Assembly (NCBI RefSeq): GCF_005889735.1
Contig: NZ_VCKY01000074.1
Span: 1-42,394 of the forward strand
From: Nonomuraea turkmeniaca
GTDB lineage: Bacteria; Actinomycetota; Actinomycetes; Streptosporangiales; Streptosporangiaceae
DNA: 42,394 bases
Reading direction: 5' to 3'
The notes under the pieces were generated by a model, which searched no databases, was not told where the DNA came from, and saw only the letters and a list, made by a program, of their open reading frames with translations. Each line of letters opens with the position of its first letter. The stretch's first letter is position 1. The position numbers and the translations under genes were made by a program. Shown here in pieces: positions 30,486 through 39,404 of the stretch.

Positions 30486-33068
30486 TTAACGCAACGTGCC
30501 GTTCGTCATGCCCACCGGCTCCTCGGGCACGGCGATCAGCCCCAACTCAGCGGGGGTCGCGAGGAGCGGGTGGTACGGGACGACCCGGACGGTGTACCCG
30601 AAGGCACCCGTGCGGTCGAGCGGCACCGTGCCCGTGTAGTGCGCCTTCCCGTCGTCGTCCACCGACCCCACGGTCAGCTTCGCGTACGAGGGATGCATCA
30701 GCTCGTCGTGCGGCCCGACCTTGCCATAGGCCGCCTCGACCAGCACGTCGCCGGGCTCCAGGTCACCGAGCGCGATCGTGGCGTGCAGCTCGACGGTGGC
30801 ACCGACCTCAGGCGTGTCCCCCACGCCCAGCGCCTCCGCGTGCTCCACCCGGATGCCGGGCCACGCCCTGGTGACCCGGACCCGCCAGGCGGCGAACGCC
30901 TTCGCCGGCGCGTACGAATCCGCCGACAGCTCCCTGGCGGCCTTCGCGGCCGGGGTGTACAGGTCCACGACGTAGTCCCTGAGCATGCGCCCGGCGAGCA
31001 CCTTGGGCCCGAGCGAGGCCAGCGTGTGCTTGACCATCTCCATCCAGCGCCGCGGCAGCCCGTCGGTGGGGCGGTCGTAGAACCGGTCGGACACCTCGTG
31101 CTCGATCTGGTCGTACAGGGCGGCGGCTTCGAGCTCGTCACGCCGCTCCGCATCGCCCACGCCGTCGGCGGTGGGGATGGCCCAGCCGTTGGTGCCGTCG
31201 TACCACTCGTCCCACCAGCCGTCGCGGATCGACAGGTTGAGCCCGCCGTTCAGCGCGGACTTCATGCCGGAGGTGCCGGACGCCTCCAAGGGCCGCAGCG
31301 GGTTGTTCAGCCACACGTCGCAGCCCTGGACCATGAGCTGGCCCAGCGTCATGTCGTAGTCGGGCAGGAACACGATCCGGTGCCTGACGCGCGGCTGGTC
31401 GGCGAACTTGACGATCTGCTGGATCAGCTTCTTGCCGCCCTCGTCGGCCGGGTGGGCCTTGCCGGCGATCACGATCTGGACCGGCTTCTCCGGGTCGAGC
31501 AGGAGCTCGGCCAGCCGTTGCGGGTCGCGCAGCATGAGCGTGAGCCGCTTGTACGACGGAACGCGCCGGGCGAAGCCGATCGTCAGCACCTCGGGGTCGA
31601 GCGCGTCGTCGATCCACCCCAGCTCGGCGTCGGAGGCGCCGCGCTCGCGCCAGGCCTTGCGCAGGCGTACCCGGGCGCCCTCGACCAGGCGGCGCCGCAG
31701 CGTGCCCCTGATCTTCCAGATGTCGCTGTCGGAGATCTTCTGGATGCCCTCCCAGCCGCGGGCCCGCTCGATCAGCGAGGGCAGCTCGCGGCCGGCCAGC
31801 TCCATGAACTCCCGGCCGACCCAGGTCGGCGCGTGCACACCATTGGTGATCGACCCGATCGGGACCTCGTCCACGTCGAATCCCGGCCAGAGATTCTTGA
31901 ACATCTCCCGGCTGACATGGCCGTGCAGCCGGGACACGCCGTTGACCCGCTGGGCCAGCCGCATGCCCATGACGGCCATGTTGAACCGGCCGGGGTCGGC
32001 CTCGGCGCCCAGCGCCAGGATGCGCTCGACGGGCACGGTCGGCCAGGCGGCCGTGCCGCCGAAGTGGCGCTCGATCATGTCCACGGGGAACCGGTCGATG
32101 CCCGCGGGCACGGGCGTGTGCGTGGTGAACACCGTCCCCGCCCGCACGGCCTCCAGCGCCTCGTCGAAGGAGAGGCGGGCCTCGGTCAGCTCACGGATGC
32201 GCTCCAGGCCGAGGAAGCCGGCGTGGCCCTCGTTGGTGTGGAAGACCTCGGGCTCGGCATGCCCGGTGATGCGGCAGTACGCCCTGATGGCGCGCACACC
32301 GCCGACGCCCAGCAGCAGCTCCTGCATGAGCCGGTGGTCGGTGCCGCCGCCGTAGAGGCGGTCGGTGATGTCGCGGGCGGCGTTGTCGTTGTCGGCCACG
32401 TCGGAGTCGAGCAGCAGCAGCGGCACCCGGCCCACCTGCGCCACCCACACCTGCGCGTGCAGCACGCGCTCGTCGGGAAGGGAGAGGCGGATCTTGACGG
32501 CGGTGCCGTCGGCCTCCTTGAGCAGGCTCAGTGGCAGGCCGCCCGCGTCGAGCGACGGGTAGTGCTCCATCTGCCAGCCCTCGGGCGAGAGCGACTGCGT
32601 GAAGTAGCCGTGCCGGTAGAGCAGGCCGACCGCGAGGATCGGCACGCCCAGGTCACTGGCGGCCTTGAGGTGGTCGCCGGCCAGGATGCCGAGACCGCCG
32701 GAATACTGGGGCAGCGCGGCCGCGATGCCGTACTCCGGTGAGAAATACGCGATGGTCCGCGCGCCGTCCGGCAGCGTCTGGTACCAGCGCGGCGAGGTCA
32801 TGTATTCACGCAGGTCATCTGCGGCGTCGGCGAGACGGCGCAGGAAGCGGCGGTCGGCGGCCAGCTCGGTCAGCCTGGCCGGCGTGACGGCCCCGAGGAG
32901 GGCCACGGGATCGTGCCCGACCTGCTCCCAGAGATCCGCGTCGACCTCAGCGAAGAGATCCAGTGTCTCCGGGTGCCATGACCAGCGGAGGTTGTGCACG
33001 AGCTCGCCGAGGGCGGCCAGCTCCGCAGGCAGGACGGTGCGGACGGTGAACCGGCGGATTGCTCTCAC
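30486..33068 (-). CDS. glgP: Alpha-glucan (glycogen/maltodextrin) phosphorylase
   Basis: An 860-aa GT35 phosphorylase that releases glucose-1-phosphate from alpha-1,4-glucan ends. N-terminal family features are LRWSWHPETLDLF and IAYFSPEYGIAAALPQYSGGLGILAGDHLK. The PLP lysine lies in EASGTSGMKSALNGG at about K603, followed by NLSIRDGWWDEWYDGTNGWAI. GTG 33068 is preferred (MRAIRRFTVRTVLP is the usual start); a GTG three codons earlier is open. It is divergent from glgE-treS-mak across a 243-bp region, so synthesis and breakdown of the same polymer sit back to back. Confidence 0.95.
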   Translation of the reverse strand: MRAIRRFTVRTVLPAELAALGELVHNLRWSWHPETLDLFAEVDADLWEQVGHDPVALLGAVTPARLTELAADRRFLRRLADAADDLREYMTSPRWYQTLPDGARTIAYFSPEYGIAAALPQYSGGLGILAGDHLKAASDLGVPILAVGLLYRHGYFTQSLSPEGWQMEHYPSLDAGGLPLSLLKEADGTAVKIRLSLPDERVLHAQVWVAQVGRVPLLLLDSDVADNDNAARDITDRLYGGGTDHRLMQELLLGVGGVRAIRAYCRITGHAEPEVFHTNEGHAGFLGLERIRELTEARLSFDEALEAVRAGTVFTTHTPVPAGIDRFPVDMIERHFGGTAAWPTVPVERILALGAEADPGRFNMAVMGMRLAQRVNGVSRLHGHVSREMFKNLWPGFDVDEVPIGSITNGVHAPTWVGREFMELAGRELPSLIERARGWEGIQKISDSDIWKIRGTLRRRLVEGARVRLRKAWRERGASDAELGWIDDALDPEVLTIGFARRVPSYKRLTLMLRDPQRLAELLLDPEKPVQIVIAGKAHPADEGGKKLIQQIVKFADQPRVRHRIVFLPDYDMTLGQLMVQGCDVWLNNPLRPLEASGTSGMKSALNGGLNLSIRDGWWDEWYDGTNGWAIPTADGVGDAERRDELEAAALYDQIEHEVSDRFYDRPTDGLPRRWMEMVKHTLASLGPKVLAGRMLRDYVVDLYTPAAKAARELSADSYAPAKAFAAWRVRVTRAWPGIRVEHAEALGVGDTPEVGATVELHATIALGDLEPGDVLVEAAYGKVGPHDELMHPSYAKLTVGSVDDDGKAHYTGTVPLDRTGAFGYTVRVVPYHPLLATPAELGLIAVPEEPVGMTNGTLR

Positions 33069-33244
33069 GATGTGCACCCTACGGGCTAGGAGGGACCAGT
33101 CAGTCCTTCACCCCCACGAAGGCCGTTCAAACCCCTTCCGGGAACGAGCATGAAGAGGGAGCATTGGGGCAACTTTCCCTATTGTTGGGCTCTCCCGCAC
33201 CACACTCGGGAGGTCTATCCGCTGCTGTCCACAATTTACGTGCA

Positions 33245-33256
33245 AGGATCGATCCT
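33245..33256. promoter_or_regulatory. Perfect palindrome in the glgP-glgE divergent region
   Basis: AGGATCGATCCT is a perfect 12-bp palindrome, 56 bases upstream of the glgE start and 177 bases from glgP. It is a candidate operator for a regulator of both directions. The remaining divergent region shows no clear promoter hexamers. Confidence 0.4.
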
Positions 33257-33271
33257 GCCGAGGAAAGCCTC

Positions 33272-33294
33272 CGGCGGCACCGGGTGCGCCGCCG
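33272..33294 (+). promoter_or_regulatory. Leader hairpin before glgE
   Basis: CGGCGGCAC and GTGCGCCGCCG pair as a 9-bp stem with a two-base bulge and a 3-base loop, ending 17 bases before the glgE ATG. No Shine-Dalgarno sequence is visible between the hairpin and the start, so translation may depend on this leader. Confidence 0.4.
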
Positions 33295-33311
33295 CAAACC
33301 CTTGAAATGCG

Positions 33312-35399
33312 ATGATCGGACGAATTCCCATCACGGACATCTCCCCCGTCGTCGACTGCGGGCAGTGGCCCGCCAAGGCGGTCGCCGGCGAGACCTTCAA
33401 GGTCTCGGCGACCGTGTTCAGAGAGGGCCACGACGCCGTGGCCGCGGGCGTGGTGCTGACCGCGCCCGACGGGCAGCGTGGTCGCCTGAGACCGATGCGC
33501 GAGCTCGCGCCCGGCACCGATCGCTGGGGCGTGGACGTGACTCTGCCCGCGGAGGGCGACTGGCTGTTCCGCGTGGAGGCGTGGAGCGACCCCATCCACA
33601 CGTGGCTGCACGACGCGGAGATCAAGATTCCGCGCGGCATGGACGTCGATCTCATGTGCGAGGAAGGCGCCAGGCTCTTCGAGCGGGCCGCCAAGGCCGT
33701 ACGCATGCAGGACTGCCCCAACGGATCCCCCAAGAACGGACAGAGCGGCACGAAAGGCCACAAGACACAGAACGGCAACGGCGAGAGCGCCTGCGGGCAC
33801 CGGGCGGCGCTGCTCTCGATCTCCGCCACGTTGCGGGACGAGAACCTGGATCCCAGGGCCCGGTTGTCGATCGCGCAGTTGCCGGAGACCGCCGCGCTGC
33901 TGGAGGCGCACCCCTACCGCGATCTCGTGACCCGGTCCAAGTCCCACAAGATCAGGGTGGACCGGCGCCGGGCGCTCTACGGCTCGTGGTACGAGTTCTT
34001 CCCCCGGTCGGAGGGGGCGATCGTCAGCGACAACGGCATCTCCAAGTCCGGAAATTTCCAGACAGCAGCAAAGAGGCTCCCTGCGGTCGCCAAGATGGGG
34101 TTCGACGTCGTTTACCTGCCGCCCGTCCACCCCATCGGCTCCACATTCCGCAAAGGGCGGAACAACACGCTGAGCCCGGAGCCCGACGAGCCGGGCTCGC
34201 CCTGGGCGATCGGGTCGGAGGACGGCGGCCACGACGCGATCCACCCGGACCTCGGCACGATCGAGGACTTCGACGAGTTCGTGGCGCACACGCGCGAGCT
34301 GGGCATGGAGGTCGCACTGGACCTCGCGCTGCAGTGCTCGCCCGACCACCCGTGGGTCAAGGAGCACCCCGAGTGGTTCACGATCAGGGCCGACGGCACG
34401 ATCGCGTACGCGGAGAACCCGCCGAAGAAATACCAGGACATCTATCCGATCAACTTCGACAAGGACCCCGAGGGCATCTACGCCGAGGTCAGACGAGTGG
34501 TGCGGCACTGGATGAGCCACGGGGTGCGGATCTTCCGGGTGGACAATCCGCACACCAAGCCGGTGGGGTTCTGGGAGCGGCTGCTGGCCGACATCCACAC
34601 GACGGACCCGGATGTGATCTTCCTGTCGGAGGCGTTCACCCGGCCGGCGATGTTGCGCACGCTGGCCAAGATCGGTTTTCACCAGTCGTACACGTACTAC
34701 ACCTGGAAGAACTCCAAGTACGACGTGGAGACGTACCTCGGGGAGCTCGCCCACGAGACCTCCGCCTACCTGCGGCCGAACCTGTTCGTCAACACGCCGG
34801 ACATCCTGCACGAATACCTGCAGCACGGCGGGATCCCGGCGTTCAAGATCAGGGCGGTGCTGGCGGCGCTCACGTCGCCGACCTGGGGCGTCTATTCCGG
34901 GTACGAACTCGGCGAAAACATCCCGGTTCGCCCAGGCAGTGAGGAATATCTAGATAGCGAGAAATATCAGTACAAGCCCCGCGATTGGATTACCGCTGAG
35001 CGGGAAGGGCGGAGCCTGGCTCCCTTCATCACGCACCTGAATTTGTTCCGAAGAGCGCATCCGGCACTGCAGGAATTGCGTAATCTACGGTTCCACAGGG
35101 TCGACCAACCGGACATCGTCTGCTTCTCGAAGCGGCTTCCGGGCGCCTATGACACGGCCACACGAAGGCACGGGCTGGGCGACGTCGTTCTGGCGGTGGT
35201 CAACCTGGATCCGCACCACACCCACGAGGCAACTGTTGATCTTGACCTGCCCGCGCTCGGCCTCGACTGGAGCGCCGAGTTCGTCGTCGACGACGAGCTA
35301 TCAGGCGAGTCGTACCGCTGGAGGCAGAACAACTATGTACGCCTCGACCCCCACATCCAGCCTGCCCACATTCTCACCGTCCGAGCCGCGCCACGGTAG
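33312..35399 (+). CDS. glgE: GlgE alpha-1,4-glucan:maltose-1-phosphate maltosyltransferase
   Basis: A 695-aa GH13_3 enzyme that extends alpha-1,4-glucan with maltosyl units from maltose-1-phosphate. The N-terminal sandwich begins MIGRIPITDISPVVDCGQWP. The barrel shows DVVYLPPVHPIG, ALDLALQCSPDHPWVKEHPEW, nucleophile D411 in FRVDNPHTKP, acid/base E440 in FLSEAFTRP, and NTPDILHEYLQ. The 29-residue spacing between D411 and E440 matches the known pair in Streptomyces GlgE. A polar insert rich in Asn/Gly/Lys (residues 134-164) lies between the N-terminal domains and looks like a flexible loop. It is the first gene of glgE-treS-mak. Confidence 0.96.
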   Translation: MIGRIPITDISPVVDCGQWPAKAVAGETFKVSATVFREGHDAVAAGVVLTAPDGQRGRLRPMRELAPGTDRWGVDVTLPAEGDWLFRVEAWSDPIHTWLHDAEIKIPRGMDVDLMCEEGARLFERAAKAVRMQDCPNGSPKNGQSGTKGHKTQNGNGESACGHRAALLSISATLRDENLDPRARLSIAQLPETAALLEAHPYRDLVTRSKSHKIRVDRRRALYGSWYEFFPRSEGAIVSDNGISKSGNFQTAAKRLPAVAKMGFDVVYLPPVHPIGSTFRKGRNNTLSPEPDEPGSPWAIGSEDGGHDAIHPDLGTIEDFDEFVAHTRELGMEVALDLALQCSPDHPWVKEHPEWFTIRADGTIAYAENPPKKYQDIYPINFDKDPEGIYAEVRRVVRHWMSHGVRIFRVDNPHTKPVGFWERLLADIHTTDPDVIFLSEAFTRPAMLRTLAKIGFHQSYTYYTWKNSKYDVETYLGELAHETSAYLRPNLFVNTPDILHEYLQHGGIPAFKIRAVLAALTSPTWGVYSGYELGENIPVRPGSEEYLDSEKYQYKPRDWITAEREGRSLAPFITHLNLFRRAHPALQELRNLRFHRVDQPDIVCFSKRLPGAYDTATRRHGLGDVVLAVVNLDPHHTHEATVDLDLPALGLDWSAEFVVDDELSGESYRWRQNNYVRLDPHIQPAHILTVRAAPR

Positions 35400-35435
35400 A
35401 ACAGAATTCAGCGGGGAGTCCTCAACGTGTGTGAA

Positions 35436-35470
35436 AGCGCCTCCCTCATGAGCACTCGGCGAGGGCGCTC

Positions 35471-35474
<4 letters not shown>
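35436..35474 (+). promoter_or_regulatory. treS leader: ribosome-binding-site hairpin and overlapping mini-ORF
   Basis: The treS ribosome-binding site GAGGG (35461-35465, five bases before ATG 35471) can pair with CCCTC (35443-35447), and AGCG (35436-35439) with CGCT (35466-35469), hiding the site. The loop contains ATG 35448, which opens an 8-codon reading frame (MSTRRGRS) ending in a TGA that overlaps the treS ATG. CTCATGAGC occurs twice, around both starts. Translation of the mini-ORF would open the hairpin. Confidence 0.5.
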
Positions 35475-37171
<1,697 letters not shown>

Positions 37172-37174
37172 GAC

Positions 37175-38500
37175 GTGCTTGCTGAGCTCCTTGCCGCATG
37201 GATCAGTCGCCAGCGATGGTTCGGCGGCAAGGGGCGCCCGATCGACCAGCTCTCGATCGACTCGGACGTCGAGCTGACGCCCGGACTCAGACACTTGATC
37301 GTCGCCGTCTGGCAGGACGACTCGCGCGACCGCTACCAGTTGCTGCTGGGCGAGCGCACGGAGCTGCCCGACCGGCTGAACCACGCCCTGATCGCCACGA
37401 TCGACGACATCTACCTGTACGACGCCGCACACGACCCCGACCGCACCGGCTGGCTGCTCGAGGGCATGGCCCACGACGAGACCCGCAGCGGTCTGCGCAT
37501 GCGCCACGTTCCCGGTGTCGAGATCGACACCTCGCCCCGCAGCCTCGTGCTCGGGGCCGAGCAGTCCAACACCTCTCTCGTGTACGGCGACGCCTACATC
37601 TGCAAGCTCTTCCGCCGCCTCATCCCCGGGATCAACCCGGAGCTGGAGATCATCACCACCCTGGCGGCCAGGAACGCGCCGCACATCGCGCAGCCGTACG
37701 GGTGGATCGAGACCGATCTCGACGGCACGGACACCACGCTGGCGTTCATGCAGGAGTTCCTGTCCAACGCGAACGACGGCTGGGACCTGGCGCTGGCCAG
37801 CGTGCGCGACCTGTACGCCTCCATGCCCGAGGTCTCGGCCGCCGAGGCGGGCGGCGACTTCGCGGCCGAGTCGGAGCGGCTGGGCATCGCCACCGCCCGC
37901 GTGCACCGCGAGCTGGCCGCCTCCTTCCCCACGGATGTCGTGGAGTCGCACGAGGTCAAGCGCATGGCGGAGGCCTTCAGACGCCGGCTGGGCCGGGCCG
38001 TGGCCGAGGTGCCCGAGCTGCGGCAGCATGTGGGCGCCCTTGAGGACGCCTACCACCAGGTGGAGCAGCTCACCAACGAGGTGTTCGTGCAGCGGGTTCA
38101 CGGCGACTACCACCTGGGCCAGGTCATGCGGACACCGACCGACTGGGTGGTGCTGGACTTCGAGGGCGAGCCCGGTCAACCGCTGGCCGAGCGCAGGGCG
38201 CTGTCGTCGCCGCTGCGCGACGTGGCGGGGATGCTGCGCTCGTTCGACTACGCGGCCAGGCACCTGCTGGCCGGCCATCCCGAGGCCGCCGAGCTGGAGC
38301 CCAGGGCCCAGGAGTGGGCGGACCGCAACCGGGGCACCTTCCTGGACGGGTACGTGGCCGGCGGCGGCCGGATCAACCGCGGTGACGCGGCGCTGCTGCG
38401 GGCGTTCGAGCTGGCGAAGGCGGTGTACGAGGTGGTCTACGAGGCCAGGAACCGGCCCACGTGGCTGCCCATCCCGCTGGCCGCCTTCCGGCCGCGTTAG
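37175..38500 (+). CDS. mak: Maltokinase
   Basis: A 441-aa kinase of the aminoglycoside-phosphotransferase-like fold that makes maltose-1-phosphate from maltose and ATP, feeding GlgE. The N-terminal cap contains WISRQRWFGGKGRPI, typical of Mak/Pep2. The catalytic loop HGDYHLGQV contains D311 and the metal motif is VLDFEGEPGQP. The end VYEVVYEARNRPTWLPIPL is diagnostic for the family. The start is GTG 37175 with AGGAGG inside the end of treS. Its TAG overlaps the TAA of the convergent imine-reductase-like gene. The usual fourth gene of this operon, glgB, is missing here. Confidence 0.95.
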   Translation: MLAELLAAWISRQRWFGGKGRPIDQLSIDSDVELTPGLRHLIVAVWQDDSRDRYQLLLGERTELPDRLNHALIATIDDIYLYDAAHDPDRTGWLLEGMAHDETRSGLRMRHVPGVEIDTSPRSLVLGAEQSNTSLVYGDAYICKLFRRLIPGINPELEIITTLAARNAPHIAQPYGWIETDLDGTDTTLAFMQEFLSNANDGWDLALASVRDLYASMPEVSAAEAGGDFAAESERLGIATARVHRELAASFPTDVVESHEVKRMAEAFRRRLGRAVAEVPELRQHVGALEDAYHQVEQLTNEVFVQRVHGDYHLGQVMRTPTDWVVLDFEGEPGQPLAERRALSSPLRDVAGMLRSFDYAARHLLAGHPEAAELEPRAQEWADRNRGTFLDGYVAGGGRINRGDAALLRAFELAKAVYEVVYEARNRPTWLPIPLAAFRPR

Positions 38501-39345
38501 GCGAGCTCCTCGATCAGGACCGACAGTCCCTCATGGCCGAGGCCCTTGGCCACCCGTTGGTCGATGACGGTCTTCATGGGCAGCAGAAGGTCGGGTTTGA
38601 CACCCTGCTCGCGGAAGGTGCGGACGAGGTTCTCCAAGCCCGCCTTGTTGATCTCCAGGTTGGACACCTCCGTGCGGTGGTCGCCTGTCTCGATCTTCTC
38701 GGCCCAGGCCGACCCGAGGGCGGCCATCGCGTTGAGCCACGGGATCAGCAACGTCGTGGTGAACTCGGTCAACGGGTATTTCGCCGACGTCACCAGGGCC
38801 GCGGCCTCCAGGAAACCGGCTATCTGGCCGTACATGCCGGTCAGCATGGCCAGGTCGAGCAGCGGCGCCATGCCCGGGTCCGCCCCCACGTACCTGGGCT
38901 CGGCCATGACGGCGAGGGCCTGCTCGTGGCGGTCGAAGGCGTCCTTGGAGCCGCTGTAGAGGATGAGGGCGCCGGGGCCCGCGATCATTTGGGGGACGGC
39001 CATGATGCCGCCGTCCAGATAGTCGGCGCCGCGCGCCCATGAGGCGGCCTCCCGCGCCTCGGCCGGCCGGCCCGTGGTGAGGTTCACGACGGTCTTCCCT
39101 GCCAGGGAGACCTCCTTGAGGGCCTCGTAGACGGACGGGTAGTCGAGCAGGCAGACGATCACCAGCGGGCTCGCCTCGACGGCCTCCGCCGGGGTGGCGG
39201 CGCGGGCCGCGCCCTTGGCGATCAACGGGTCGGCCTTGGCCGGCGTGCGGTTCCACACGGTGACGTGGTGGCCGGCGGCCAGCAGGGCCCGGGCGAGCGC
39301 GGAACCCATGAGGCCGAGGCCGAGAACGGTGATGTTGTCAGGCAT
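38497..39345 (-). CDS. Imine-reductase-like NADPH-dependent oxidoreductase
   Basis: A 282-aa protein of the beta-hydroxyacid dehydrogenase superfamily. VLGLGLMGSALA (residues 7-18) is the Rossmann motif and NRTPAKA the NADPH-preferring loop. DYLDGGIMAVPQMIAGPGAL (109-127 region) and the helix PLLDLAMLTGMYGQ are typical of imine reductases rather than of 3-hydroxyisobutyrate dehydrogenases, which have a catalytic Lys there. D164 sits where imine reductases carry Asp or Tyr as proton donor; the Asp form is usually associated with R-selectivity. The natural substrate is unknown. It is divergent, across 59 bp, from an AfsR-type regulator that may control it, and it ends four bases inside mak. Confidence 0.87.
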   Translation of the reverse strand: MPDNITVLGLGLMGSALARALLAAGHHVTVWNRTPAKADPLIAKGAARAATPAEAVEASPLVIVCLLDYPSVYEALKEVSLAGKTVVNLTTGRPAEAREAASWARGADYLDGGIMAVPQMIAGPGALILYSGSKDAFDRHEQALAVMAEPRYVGADPGMAPLLDLAMLTGMYGQIAGFLEAAALVTSAKYPLTEFTTTLLIPWLNAMAALGSAWAEKIETGDHRTEVSNLEINKAGLENLVRTFREQGVKPDLLLPMKTVIDQRVAKGLGHEGLSVLIEELA

Positions 39346-39377
39346 GCGAAAAGTGTCAGAGCGCGACGTTATGGTCT

Positions 39378-39388
39378 GATTCGGAATC
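39378..39388. promoter_or_regulatory. Small palindrome in the imine reductase/AfsR promoter
   Basis: GATTC-G-GAATC is a perfect 5-1-5 inverted repeat in the middle of the 59-bp divergent gap. TATGGT at 39370 overlaps a possible -10 on the forward strand. It is a weak candidate operator. Confidence 0.3.
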
Positions 39389-39404
39389 CGTTACGGGGGG
39401 TGGA

